Source: an uncultured Ruegeria sp.
GTDB lineage: Bacteria; Pseudomonadota; Alphaproteobacteria; Rhodobacterales; Rhodobacteraceae
DNA: 64,000 nucleotides
NCBI RefSeq assembly: GCF_947504215.1
Contig: NZ_CANNGO010000010.1
Location: 62,001 to 126,000, forward strand
Direction of reading: 5' to 3'
Under the pieces are notes generated by a model. It did no database searches. It was not told the origin of the DNA and saw only the letters and a list, made by a program, of their open reading frames with translations. Shown here one piece after another: positions 37,474 to 46,190 of this stretch (position 1 is the first letter of the stretch; the number at the start of each line of letters is the position of its first letter). The position numbers and the translations under genes are program-made.

Positions 37474-37653
37474 ATGAACAAGCTAGACCAAATCATTGCA
37501 AACAATGCACGCGCGTCGCGTGGCCGGAGAAAATCGGGTTTTCTAGGGAATCGCGCCAGAGTTTTGCTGCTGACGCTCACCTCGCTGCTGCTGCTTTTCG
37601 TTTTCATGACGCAGCCACCTGTTCGCGCGGCGATTGAAGCGCTGTTTGGGTAA
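37474..37653 (+). CDS. 59-residue single-pass membrane protein after fabI
   Basis: A basic N-terminal part (KLDQIIANNARASRGRRKSG) is followed by one hydrophobic helix (about 28-46, ARVLLLTLTSLLLLFVFM) and a short amphipathic tail. GCAGGA lies about 7 bases before the ATG, and the gene follows fabI on the same strand after 58 bases, so it may be cotranscribed. The charge pattern suggests the N-terminus stays in the cytoplasm. No function is known. Confidence 0.6.
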   Translation: MNKLDQIIANNARASRGRRKSGFLGNRARVLLLTLTSLLLLFVFMTQPPVRAAIEALFG

Positions 37654-37673
37654 GAAACCCAACAACCTGTGCG

Positions 37674-38102
37674 TCAATTGATCGAAACAACCTCGATTTC
37701 AAACACCAGATCCTGCCCGGCCAGGGGATGATTTGCATCAAGGGTCACGGTCGCTTCGTTGGCGTCGACAATCGTGACCGGCAAAGTTTGACCATCGGGC
37801 GTCTGCATCTGTAGCTGAGTGCCCGGATCCAGCGGGATATCATCCGGAATGCCTTCGCGCGGCACATCCTGCCGCATTCCAGGATTGATCGGACCATAGG
37901 CGTCAACACAGGCGATCTCGACCCGCTTCTTCTCACCAACCGACAGACCGGGCATTGCACTGTCCAGACCAGGAATAATCTGCTCGGACCCAACGACGAA
38001 CTCCAGCGGATCGCGCCCTTCGGAACTGTCAAAGACGTTCCCATCCAACAGAGTGCCGGTATAGTGGATGCGAACGGTGTCGCCTTGTTTGATTTCGGTC
38101 AT
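37674..38102 (-). CDS. FKBP-type peptidyl-prolyl isomerase, SlyD-like
   Basis: A 142-residue protein. The FKBP domain is split by the IF (insert-in-flap) chaperone domain: HYTGTLLDGNVFDSSEGRDP and IIPGLDSAMPGLSVGEKK form the first half, the IF part is about 65-125, and NHPLAGQDLVFEIEVV closes it. It lacks the His-rich metal tail of Escherichia coli SlyD. The start MTEIKQGDTV follows GGAGGCC. It is divergent from the haloacid dehalogenase gene. Confidence 0.9.
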   Translation of the reverse strand: MTEIKQGDTVRIHYTGTLLDGNVFDSSEGRDPLEFVVGSEQIIPGLDSAMPGLSVGEKKRVEIACVDAYGPINPGMRQDVPREGIPDDIPLDPGTQLQMQTPDGQTLPVTIVDANEATVTLDANHPLAGQDLVFEIEVVSIN

Positions 38103-38226
38103 ATGGGCCTCCGGCCTCTTGTGCGTTGAACGGCCAACCCTAGGCGCTGACACCATGATGTAAACCCTTGGCCCTTTAACGCCCTCATATCTTGTGCCAG
38201 TTTGCGGCTCAGCAAGGGAGAGGCAG

Positions 38227-38913
38227 ATGGCAATCAAGACCTGTGTATTCGATGCCTATGGCACATTATTCGACGTCGCTGCTGCAGCGCGTCAGGCCGC
38301 AACGGAACCGGGGTTCGAGGCTTTGCAGAACAAATGGCCAGATCTCGCGGGCCATTGGCGCTTGAAGCAGCTGCAATACACCTGGCTGCGAGCCGTTGCT
38401 GACGCTCATGCCGATTTCTGGGACGTCACACAAGACGGTCTAGATTGGGCCTTGGAAGCGACCGGACTGCAAGGCGACACAAATCTGCGTCAGCGCCTTT
38501 TGGACCTGTACTGGGAATTGCGGGCCTATCCCGAAGTGCCAGAAATGTTGACCGCCCTGAAGGAGGGGGGGTTGCAAACCACGATCCTGTCAAACGGCTC
38601 GCCTCCGATGTTGGACGGCGCTGTAAAATCCGCTGGAATTGGCCATGTGTTGGATGACGTTCTATCGGTCGAAAGCGTTGGCGTATTCAAACCCCATGCG
38701 CGAGTTTACGACCTGGTGCAGGAGAGATTCGGCTGCGAATGCGATGAGGTTCTGTTCGTCAGCTCAAACGGGTGGGACGCCGCAGGTGCAAGCGGCTATG
38801 GCTTCGTGACGGCGTGGGTCAATCGAGCAGCCGAGCCGATGGATCGCCTTCCGTGGACCCCTGCGCATGTGCTGTCTGACCTGAGCTCGATTCCCAAGTT
38901 GGCAGGGCTTTGA
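38227..38913 (+). CDS. (S)-2-haloacid dehalogenase (HAD type II)
   Basis: Replaces the halogen of L-2-haloacids by OH with inversion. The 228-residue HAD-fold protein has the nucleophile Asp in CVFDAYGTLFD, ILSNGSPPML, the Lys in VGVFKPHARVYDLV with the family Tyr, and SSNGWDAAGASGYGF, which matches the Ser-x-Asn-x-x-Asp trio of L-DEX-type dehalogenases. GGGAGAGG precedes the ATG. It is the first gene of a five-gene run; its stop overlaps the next ATG by one base. Confidence 0.85.
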   Translation: MAIKTCVFDAYGTLFDVAAAARQAATEPGFEALQNKWPDLAGHWRLKQLQYTWLRAVADAHADFWDVTQDGLDWALEATGLQGDTNLRQRLLDLYWELRAYPEVPEMLTALKEGGLQTTILSNGSPPMLDGAVKSAGIGHVLDDVLSVESVGVFKPHARVYDLVQERFGCECDEVLFVSSNGWDAAGASGYGFVTAWVNRAAEPMDRLPWTPAHVLSDLSSIPKLAGL

Positions 38914-39740
38914 TGGCTGACTTTACAACCTCCGACAATATCCGGATATGCTTTGAAGAAACTGGAACAGGTGCACCAATTCTGTGTCTGTCCGGGTTGA
39001 CCCGAAACAGCCGCGATTTTTCGTTTTTTACACCGCATGCAACCGACCTGCGCATGATTGCGATGGATTATCGCGGACGCGGACGATCGGAATACGATCC
39101 GAACTATTCGAACTATAACGTGCCGCGCGAAGCTCAGGACGTGATCGAACTTCTGGATCATCTGGGCCTGCAGAAAGTGTCGATTCTGGGAACATCCCGA
39201 GGGGGCCTGATCGCCATGGCACTGGCCGCCAGCCATCCGGATCGTCTGGCGGGTGTTGTTCTAAATGACGTTGGTCCGGTTATCGAACCAGCGGGCATCG
39301 CCAAAATCATCGGATACGTTGGTGCCCGACCCACTTCAAAGTCTTATGACGATGCCGCGGCCGTTCTCAAAACACTGATGGAGCCGCAATTTCCCGGCGT
39401 CGCCCTTGAAATTTGGCGCAAGCAGGCAGAGTTCCAGTTTAAAGAACAAGGCGGCAGCCTTGGGCTGCGCTACGACCCGGCGCTTGGGAAAGCCCTGCAA
39501 GAACAAGCGGCAAGCGGGGTGATACCTGATATGTGGCCATTGTTTGAGGCGCTGCGGGGGCTGCCGACCGGAGTGATCCGAGGTGCGAATTCGGACCTTC
39601 TGGGTCGCGGCACGGTGACCGAGATGCGTGCCCGCCACCCGGACATGATCTCAGCCGAAGTCCCCGATCGTGGGCATGTCCCGTTTTTGAACGAACCACA
39701 GTCACTTGACGTTATTCGCAAGGTAGTGAACGCCATATGA
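38913..39740 (+). CDS. Alpha/beta hydrolase
   Basis: A 275-residue alpha/beta-hydrolase fold enzyme. The nucleophile Ser is in ILGTSRGGLIAMALA, the oxyanion region in LCLSGLTRNSRDFSF, and the catalytic His in EVPDRGHVPFLNEP. The nucleophile elbow G-T-S-R-G is unusual in having Arg after Ser. Substrate unknown. Tightly packed: it starts in the TGATG of the dehalogenase stop and ends 4 bases inside the next gene. Confidence 0.82.
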   Translation: MADFTTSDNIRICFEETGTGAPILCLSGLTRNSRDFSFFTPHATDLRMIAMDYRGRGRSEYDPNYSNYNVPREAQDVIELLDHLGLQKVSILGTSRGGLIAMALAASHPDRLAGVVLNDVGPVIEPAGIAKIIGYVGARPTSKSYDDAAAVLKTLMEPQFPGVALEIWRKQAEFQFKEQGGSLGLRYDPALGKALQEQAASGVIPDMWPLFEALRGLPTGVIRGANSDLLGRGTVTEMRARHPDMISAEVPDRGHVPFLNEPQSLDVIRKVVNAI

Positions 39741-40711
39741 GCACCATTGATCTGATCGAAGCCGCCGCCGAAAGACTAAAAGGCAACGTCCGGGAAACGC
39801 CGCTGCTGACCTCACCATTTCTGGATGAAATCGCAGGCCGCCGAGTTTTTGTGAAACCCGAATGCCTGCAGCATACGGGCAGTTTCAAGTTTCGGGGCGC
39901 GTGGTCTGCCATTTCCGCGCTTGGCGCTGAAGAACGTCAGCGTGGGGTGATTGCCTATTCCTCAGGCAATCACGCGCAAGGTGTCGCCTTGGCCGCCGCA
40001 AAACATGGCGTCGCTTCGGTTATTGTGATGCCGTCTGATGCACCGCAACTGAAGATCGACAATACAAAGGCACTTGGCGGCGAGGTGGTTTTGTATGACA
40101 GGGCCAAGGAAAGCCGTGAAGAAATTGGTGAGGCGCTGGCGGCCGAGAGTGGTCTAACCCTGATCCGACCCTATGACGAACCCCAGGTGATTGCGGGACA
40201 AGGCACTACCGGCTTGGAAATCGCCCGGCAAGTTGAAGAATTGGGTGTAACCGCCGCCGACGTACTGATCTGCTGCGGCGGCGGCGGATTGACCTCGGGC
40301 ATTGCGTTGGCATTGGAAAAACATGCACCGAGAATGCGCGCGCGCCCTTGCGAGCCCGAAGGGTTTGACGATGTAAAGCGTTCGTTGGCAGCCGGTCAGA
40401 TCCAGAACAACAATGCGGCTTCGGGCAATATTTGCGATGCCATCCTGACACCGCAGCCAGGTGATATCACCTTTCCGATTCTGCGCCGTTTGTGCGGCCC
40501 CGGATTGTCCGTCACTGAAGAAGAAGCCTTGCGGGCCGTGGCGCAGGCATTTCTGCGCCTTAAGATCGTATTGGAGCCCGGCGGCGCCGTAGCCCTGGCA
40601 TCTGCCCTATTCCGCAAGAACGATATTGAAGGTGACGACGTCATCGTCGTCGCCTCGGGTGGCAATACCGATCCCGAAGTTTTTGCCCGTGCGTTAGAAT
40701 TCCTGACCTGA
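39737..40711 (+). CDS. PLP-dependent threonine/serine (or hydroxyaspartate) dehydratase
   Basis: A 324-residue fold-type II PLP enzyme. The Schiff-base Lys is in HTGSFKFRGAW, SSGNHAQGVALA follows, the phosphate-binding loop is CGGGGLTSG, and SGGNTD is near the end. No ACT regulatory domain is present, so it is the catabolic type. Members deaminate threonine, serine or threo-3-hydroxyaspartate; sequence alone does not decide. The start codon overlaps the preceding stop (ATGA). Confidence 0.88.
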   Translation: MSTIDLIEAAAERLKGNVRETPLLTSPFLDEIAGRRVFVKPECLQHTGSFKFRGAWSAISALGAEERQRGVIAYSSGNHAQGVALAAAKHGVASVIVMPSDAPQLKIDNTKALGGEVVLYDRAKESREEIGEALAAESGLTLIRPYDEPQVIAGQGTTGLEIARQVEELGVTAADVLICCGGGGLTSGIALALEKHAPRMRARPCEPEGFDDVKRSLAAGQIQNNNAASGNICDAILTPQPGDITFPILRRLCGPGLSVTEEEALRAVAQAFLRLKIVLEPGGAVALASALFRKNDIEGDDVIVVASGGNTDPEVFARALEFLT

Positions 40712-40770
40712 CAATCGCGTGCAGGCGGTGCACTCTGGCCGCACAAGTCTTGGCGACAAGGATTTGAGAT

Positions 40771-41559
40771 ATGATGATCGCTGATCTTGGTGACGTGCAC
40801 CTACATTACCAGGTTGATGGCACGGCAGACGGCGCGCCGGTTGTGTTTGCCAATTCGCTGGGAACTGATATGCGCCTTTGGGATGATGTTCTGCCGCATT
40901 TGCCCAAGGGATTGCGGATCATCCGGTATGACAAACGCGGACATGGGCTGTCATCTGCCCCTCCTGCCCCATATTCAATGGGCGCCCTGATCCGCGATGC
41001 CGAGGCGCTGCTAGACCACCTTGAAGTTCGCGATTGCGTCTTTGTCGGGCTATCCATTGGGGGAATGATTGCGCAAGGTCTGGCGGTCAAACGAATGGAT
41101 CAAATCCGCGCTTTGGTCTTGTCGAACACGGCGGCTAAGATTGGCACACCTTCGATCTGGCAAGATCGTATGACGGCTGTCCGTTCGGGCGGAATTGAAG
41201 CATTGGCAGACGCCACAATGGAGCGGTGGTTTACGCGTGACTTTCGCGCATCAGACGACCATCTTTCGTGGCGCAATATGATGGTCCGTCAACCAGTAGA
41301 CGGCTATCTGGGGTGCTGCGCTGCGATTGCAGGTACAGACTTTTACACTCCAACCAGCGGATTGCGCCTGCCCTCGTTGGGCATCGCTGGCAGCGAAGAC
41401 GGATCAACACCACCGGATCTGGTGCGTGAGACCATTGACCTGATCCCTGGGTCCCGTTTCGAACTGATGCGCCGCGCCGGGCATCTGCCTTGCGTCGAAA
41501 AACCTGTAGAATATGCCAGTCTGCTGACAAAGTTTTTGACCGAAATCGGTCACATTTAA
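40771..41559 (+). CDS. pcaD: 3-oxoadipate enol-lactonase-like alpha/beta hydrolase
   Basis: A 262-residue enzyme with the PcaD pattern: FANSLGTDMRLWDDVLPHLP, RYDKRGHGLSSAP, the nucleophile in FVGLSIGGMIAQGLA, and the catalytic His in RRAGHLPCVEKP. PcaD hydrolyses 3-oxoadipate enol-lactone in the beta-ketoadipate pathway. No other pca gene is nearby, so the role could differ. AAGGATTTGAG precedes the paired ATG codons. It follows the dehydratase after 59 bases. Confidence 0.78.
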   Translation: MMIADLGDVHLHYQVDGTADGAPVVFANSLGTDMRLWDDVLPHLPKGLRIIRYDKRGHGLSSAPPAPYSMGALIRDAEALLDHLEVRDCVFVGLSIGGMIAQGLAVKRMDQIRALVLSNTAAKIGTPSIWQDRMTAVRSGGIEALADATMERWFTRDFRASDDHLSWRNMMVRQPVDGYLGCCAAIAGTDFYTPTSGLRLPSLGIAGSEDGSTPPDLVRETIDLIPGSRFELMRRAGHLPCVEKPVEYASLLTKFLTEIGHI

Positions 41560-41571
41560 AGGAGCATTATT

Positions 41572-42285
41572 TTGGCCAGTTTCCTTTTGATTCACGGGTC
41601 TTGTCACGGCGCCTGGTGCTGGCGCGATCTGATTCCCCAACTTGAAGCGATGGGCCACGTTGCCCGGGCTATTGATCTGCCCAGCCATGGTTCGGACCCG
41701 ACACCCATATCCGAAGTGACGCTGGACAGCTGCCGCGATGCGGTTCTGGCGGCCTCGTCGCAAGACACAATTATCGTCGGGCATTCCTGGGGCGGCTATC
41801 CGATCAGCGCTGCCGCCGAGGCGCAGCCCGAGGCCATGCGCGCCTTGATCTACCTGAGCGCCTATGTTCCCCATGACGGCATGTCGATGATCGAAATGCG
41901 TAAAAACGGCCCGCAGCAAACCATTGTGGACGCAGTCGAAAAGTCTGCTGACGGTTTGTCATACACCGTCCGTCCCGATTACGTTCAGGACCTTTTTTAT
42001 CACGACTGTGCGCCCGAAATTTTACCCTTCGCTTTCGCCCGGTTGTCCCCACAGCCCATCAAACCTCAGAACACGCCGCTTCCCCTAAGCACCAAATTCC
42101 AGAAGGTTCCCAAGGCTTATATCCGCAGTACCGACGACCGGACCGTCCCGACCGAATATCAAAAGCAGATGAGTGACGACGTACCTGCGGATCTGCGCTA
42201 CACAATCAACAGCTCACATTCGGCGTTTTTCTCGCATCCTCAAAGGTTGGCAGAGATATTAAACGAGATAGAAGGCAAGCTATAA
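41572..42285 (+). CDS. Alpha/beta hydrolase of the plant-esterase (SABP2/HNL-like) type
   Basis: A 237-residue small alpha/beta hydrolase. LLIHGSCHGAWCWRDLIPQL gives the oxyanion segment, the nucleophile is in IVGHSWGGYPIS, YIRSTDDRTVP holds the acid, and the His is in NSSHSAFFSHP. The pattern is that of the methylesterase/hydroxynitrile-lyase-like group. The start codon is TTG with AAAGGAG 6 bases upstream. It begins 12 bases after the PcaD-like gene, so the two are coupled. Confidence 0.8.
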   Translation: MASFLLIHGSCHGAWCWRDLIPQLEAMGHVARAIDLPSHGSDPTPISEVTLDSCRDAVLAASSQDTIIVGHSWGGYPISAAAEAQPEAMRALIYLSAYVPHDGMSMIEMRKNGPQQTIVDAVEKSADGLSYTVRPDYVQDLFYHDCAPEILPFAFARLSPQPIKPQNTPLPLSTKFQKVPKAYIRSTDDRTVPTEYQKQMSDDVPADLRYTINSSHSAFFSHPQRLAEILNEIEGKL

Positions 42286-42398
42286 ACACGCGCCAATCGG
42301 GTTGTTACGGAACGTTAGTGGCCAGATTTCAAAGGCTCTCTTCCCTGCGGCCCTAACTGTGCATACTGTGCCGCAGACGGTCCACATCAGCGGTTTTC

Positions 42399-43598
42399 AT
42401 GCGCCTCCCTTTTGTCTTTGTTCTCAGTACAGTCATGATTGATGCCATGGGCATAGGCCTGGTGCTGCCGATCATGCCACAGCTGATTGTCGAGGTGCAG
42501 GGCGGTACGCTCGCCAATGCCGCGATCTGGGGCGGCATTCTCAGCACCGCCTTTGCCGCTATGCAGTTCGTGTTTGGCCCCATACTGGGCAACCTGTCCG
42601 ACGCTTATGGGCGGCGCACCGTTTTGCTTGTCTCCCTTTTTGTCATGGCTCTGGACTATGTGGTGATGGCAATCGCTGGCAGTATCTGGCTTTTGCTGAT
42701 CGGCCGAATAGTTGGTGGCATCACGGCCGCCACCCATTCTACAGCGGCCGCGTTCATGGCAGACGTGTCGAAACCCCATGAAAAGGCCGCGAATTTTGGG
42801 TTGATCGGTGCCGCATTTGGCATCGGTTTTGTCCTCGGCCCGGTGATTGGCGGATTGCTGAGTGAGTTTGGAACGCGCGCGCCGTTTTGGGCGGCGGCCG
42901 GCCTTTCAGCAATGATATTCGGAATCGGCGTTTTCGTGATGCCGGAAACCGTTACAGACAAAACGCGACGTCCGTTCAATCTGCGACGTGCAAACCCTGT
43001 GAATTCACTAAAAGCCATTGCAGCCCTGCCCGGAATACGGCCAATGCTATGGGTCTATTTCCTCTATTCAGTCTCAATCTACGTGTATCCAGCCATATGG
43101 TCCTATTTCACGACCGAGCGCTTTGGCTGGTCACCGCAGATGATCGGATTGTCTTTGGGGGTCTATGGCATCGGGATGGCGGCGGTTCAGGGCGGATTGA
43201 TCCGACCGGCAACCCAGTATCTTGGTGAAAGAATGACAATCGTTTACGGGATGATATTCGAGATCGTCAGCTTTGCCCTGCTGGCCTTTTTGACCAACGG
43301 TACAATCGCCTTGATGCTTATCCCCATCACGGCCTTGGGGGCCGTAATCACGCCTGCCCTGCAAGCAATGATGTCCCGCGCCACACCGGACTCTCAACAA
43401 GGCGAGCTGCAAGGGGTTCTGACCGCCCTGCATGCGTTGTCGATGGTGATATCCCCGCTTTTGATGACCAGCATATTTGCGCAGTTTATCAAACCAGACG
43501 CCGCCATCTACCTGCCCGGGGCTCCGTTCCTGCTTGCACTGGGGCTAATGTTGGCCGGATTCATCCTTTTTTGGCGAGCCCGCCCGGTCGTTGTGTAA
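42399..43598 (+). CDS. MFS exporter of the TetA-like (TCR/Tet) family
   Basis: A 399-residue protein with 12 transmembrane helices. The MFS loop 2-3 motif is GNLSDAYGRRTVLLVSL, the helix-5 motif GAAFGIGFVLGPVIGGLLSE marks a drug:H+ antiporter, and helix 1 has the TetA-like DAMGIGLVLPIMPQLI. No Tet repressor gene is adjacent. The substrate may be a drug or a metabolite. It has its own 113-base upstream gap. Confidence 0.85.
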   Translation: MRLPFVFVLSTVMIDAMGIGLVLPIMPQLIVEVQGGTLANAAIWGGILSTAFAAMQFVFGPILGNLSDAYGRRTVLLVSLFVMALDYVVMAIAGSIWLLLIGRIVGGITAATHSTAAAFMADVSKPHEKAANFGLIGAAFGIGFVLGPVIGGLLSEFGTRAPFWAAAGLSAMIFGIGVFVMPETVTDKTRRPFNLRRANPVNSLKAIAALPGIRPMLWVYFLYSVSIYVYPAIWSYFTTERFGWSPQMIGLSLGVYGIGMAAVQGGLIRPATQYLGERMTIVYGMIFEIVSFALLAFLTNGTIALMLIPITALGAVITPALQAMMSRATPDSQQGELQGVLTALHALSMVISPLLMTSIFAQFIKPDAAIYLPGAPFLLALGLMLAGFILFWRARPVVV

Positions 43599-43679
43599 CA
43601 ACGACATTTTGTTGACGGTTTCCGCCTTGCAGGTTGCTGCATCACGCGCCACCGTGGACCAAAGGGAATGAGGGAAAAT

Positions 43680-44774
43680 ATGCAAATCATCAAAGCCGCA
43701 GTGTGCCGGGCCTTCAATGAACCGTTGGTGATCGAAGAGGTTCGACTGGCCGCACCCGGAACCGGAGAGGTCGAAGTGACCCTGGATGCCGTGGCCATCT
43801 GTCATTCGGATATTTCCTTTGCCGATGGGGCCTGGGGCGGCTTTTTACCCGCTGTTTATGGCCATGAGGCCGCCGGAGTTATCACCGCAATTGGCGAAGC
43901 CGTAGGCGAGTTCCAGGTCGGCGATCCTGTTGTCGTCACCCTGATCCGCGCCTGCGGGTCCTGCCCATCCTGTGCTGGTGGGAAACCCACAATCTGCGAA
44001 ACGCCTTACGATACGGTCAAAGGCCCCCTGCAAACCAGTGATGGAGAGCCATTGCAGCAAGCCATGGCCTGTGGGGCCTTTGCGGAGAAAGTGGTGGTCA
44101 GCTACCGGCAAATTGTGAAAATCCCGGAAAGCCTGCCGAAAGACCTGGCCAGCCTGCTGTCATGTGGTGTGATCACCGGCGTTGGTGCCGCTGTTAACGC
44201 TGCCGGGTTGCGACCAGGTCAGGATGTGGTGGTGATCGGTGCCGGTGGCGTTGGTTTGAACGCCATCCAAGGGGCGCGGATCGCGGGCGCGCGGCGCATC
44301 GTGGCAGTCGATATGACCGAGGAAAAACTGGAAATCGCCAAAGAGTTCGGCGCCACCCATGGCGTGCTTGGCAGCCTGAAAGAACCCTGGAAAGCAACCT
44401 ACAAGGCTTTGGGCGGACGCGGAGCGGATGCAGTTTTGATCACCGTCGGCGCAATTCCGGCCTACGAACAAGCGCCGCGCTACCTTGGCCCGGGTGGCAA
44501 GGCCATCATGATCGGCATGCCGCATTCCGGCGATGAAGCGCGTTACGAGCCGGTCATTCTGGCCGCACTTGGTCAAGGATTGGTGGGATCGAAAATGGGC
44601 GATGTTGTTATCCAGCGCGATATCCCCTGGATGATCGATCTTTATGAACAAGGTCGGCTGAAACTGGATGAATTGATCTCTGGCCGCTGGTCGCTGGATC
44701 AAATCAACGATGCCATCACGGACACCAAATCCGGAGCGGCCAAGCGCAACGTTATTGTGTTTGACCGAAGCTAA
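43680..44774 (+). CDS. Zinc-dependent alcohol dehydrogenase
   Basis: A 364-residue medium-chain dehydrogenase. Catalytic zinc ligands are in AICHSD and VYGHEAAG, the structural zinc site is CGSCPSCAGGKPTIC, and the NAD fold has VIGAGGVGLNAIQGARIAGA ending in an Asp (AVDMTE), which favours NAD over NADP. The sequence resembles class III/aryl alcohol dehydrogenases. I start at 43680, where GAGGG is correctly spaced; an ATG 12 bases earlier is too near its purine run. A sugar-acid dehydratase-like gene follows after 24 bases. Confidence 0.87.
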   Translation: MQIIKAAVCRAFNEPLVIEEVRLAAPGTGEVEVTLDAVAICHSDISFADGAWGGFLPAVYGHEAAGVITAIGEAVGEFQVGDPVVVTLIRACGSCPSCAGGKPTICETPYDTVKGPLQTSDGEPLQQAMACGAFAEKVVVSYRQIVKIPESLPKDLASLLSCGVITGVGAAVNAAGLRPGQDVVVIGAGGVGLNAIQGARIAGARRIVAVDMTEEKLEIAKEFGATHGVLGSLKEPWKATYKALGGRGADAVLITVGAIPAYEQAPRYLGPGGKAIMIGMPHSGDEARYEPVILAALGQGLVGSKMGDVVIQRDIPWMIDLYEQGRLKLDELISGRWSLDQINDAITDTKSGAAKRNVIVFDRS

Positions 44775-44798
44775 TCGCGCTTGACAGGAGGGCATCTG

Positions 44799-46031
44799 AT
44801 GAAGCTGCAAGACCTCGACGTTATCATTGCCGCTCCCCCGGCGCCCGGATGGGGCGGGCGCTATTGGATTTTGGTCAAGGTCACAACCGACACGGGTGTC
44901 ACCGGTTGGGGCGAATGCTATGCATCCTCGGTCGGGCCTGATGCCATGCGCCACGTCATCCGCGACGTGTTCGAGCGGCACATGCAGGGTGAAAATCCCG
45001 AGAATATCGAACTGATGTTTCGGCGTGCGTATTCCAGCGGTTTCACACAACGCCCCGACCTGACCGTGATGGGGGCGTTTTCTGGCTTGGAAATCGCATG
45101 TTGGGACATTTTGGGCAAAGAACGTGACCGACCTGTTTATGCTCTGCTTGGCGGCAAGATGAACGACCGTATCCGGGCGTATACGTATCTTTACCCCCTG
45201 CCCCAACACAACCTGACAGACTTCTGGACGTCCCCGGAACAAGCCGGGGAAAGTGCGGCGGAAATGATCAGGCGCGGATACACCGCTGTCAAATTCGACC
45301 CGGCCGGGCCCTACACGATCCGCGGCGGGCACATGCCTGCGATGACAGACATCTCTTTGTCCGTGGCATTCTGCAAGGCGATCCGAGAGGCCGTCGGTGA
45401 CAAGGCCGATCTGCTGTTTGGCACTCATGGTCAATTCAACACCGCAGGCGCAATTCGCCTGGGGCAGGCACTGGAGCCTTACGCACCACTCTGGTTCGAG
45501 GAACCAACGCCCCCAGATATGATCGACGACATGGCCCGCGTTGCCCGCAACGTCCGCATTCCGGTGGCCACGGGTGAGCGTATGACCACCAAGGCCGAAT
45601 TTGGCGCTGTTCTGCGTGCGGGTGCTGCTGAAATCCTGCAACCCGCGCTGGGGCGCGCGGGCGGGATCTGGGAGATGAAAAAGGTAGCGGCAATGGCCGA
45701 GGTGTTTAATGCCCAGATGGCTCCGCATCTGTACGCCGGTCCGGTGGAATGGGCTGCCAATATCCATCTCGCGGCCTCGATCCCCAACTTGCTGTTGCTG
45801 GAATCTATCGACACGCCTTACCACGACCAATTGATCAAGGGGGCCTTGCGCGTAGAAGATGGGTATGTCGCCGCGCCGTCGGCACCGGGCCTTGGAATCG
45901 ACGTTGATGAAGATCTGGCGCGCGCGCATCCCTACACCGGCGACGGATTGCATCTGGAGATGCAAGAGGCGCCCTGTAACTACACCGACGGCAACGCCTT
46001 TCAGGGCGGAGCCCCTGCTACCGAGGATTGA
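44799..46031 (+). CDS. Enolase-superfamily (mandelate racemase/galactonate dehydratase-like) enzyme with an altered metal site
   Basis: The 410-residue protein has the MR/MLE capping domain (1-115) and barrel. By spacing it lines up with D-galactonate dehydratase: Glu234 and Glu260 as metal ligands, His210 and His310 as the general acid/base pair. But the first metal ligand, Asp in the family, is Gly208 (LLFGTHGQF), and the second-strand KxK is Lys165-Phe-Asp167. I recall other uncharacterised relatives with the same GTHGQ. An acid-sugar dehydratase is plausible but unproved. AGGAGGG precedes the ATG. Cotranscribed with the alcohol dehydrogenase. Confidence 0.75.
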   Translation: MKLQDLDVIIAAPPAPGWGGRYWILVKVTTDTGVTGWGECYASSVGPDAMRHVIRDVFERHMQGENPENIELMFRRAYSSGFTQRPDLTVMGAFSGLEIACWDILGKERDRPVYALLGGKMNDRIRAYTYLYPLPQHNLTDFWTSPEQAGESAAEMIRRGYTAVKFDPAGPYTIRGGHMPAMTDISLSVAFCKAIREAVGDKADLLFGTHGQFNTAGAIRLGQALEPYAPLWFEEPTPPDMIDDMARVARNVRIPVATGERMTTKAEFGAVLRAGAAEILQPALGRAGGIWEMKKVAAMAEVFNAQMAPHLYAGPVEWAANIHLAASIPNLLLLESIDTPYHDQLIKGALRVEDGYVAAPSAPGLGIDVDEDLARAHPYTGDGLHLEMQEAPCNYTDGNAFQGGAPATED

Positions 46032-46120
46032 TCCAGCTGGCTCGAGGTATCCTGCGTCTCGAGAACGTGGCTGGAAGGCTGGGACGAGGCGTCAAACGCA
46101 CGGTGAGGCGATTGCCACGC

Positions 46121-46167
46121 GCCGGTTGTCAGAAACAAAGCAGTCGTCTGACAACACTAATTCCGGC
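46121..46167. repeat. Long inverted repeat between convergent genes
   Basis: GTTGTCAGA (46125-46133) and TCTGACAAC (46147-46155) pair perfectly over 9 bases around a 13-base loop, and outer GCCGG/CCGGC arms extend the structure. It lies between the convergent dehydratase and ABC-like genes and has no T-run, so it may be a transcript-end structure of a non-classical kind. Confidence 0.45.
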
Positions 46168-46190
46168 TTAGAAAGCCAGCACATCGTGTT

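Noticed and set aside
37646-37662. TTGGGT-ACCCAA hairpin at the end of the 59-residue gene as a terminator
   Set aside because: No T-run follows on either strand and it overlaps the stop codon; kept only as a note.
44160-45965. 601-codon open frame on the minus strand
   Set aside because: It is antisense to the alcohol dehydrogenase and enolase-superfamily genes, both of which have clear motifs and ribosome sites; its translation is rich in His, Arg and Gln and has no recognisable domain.
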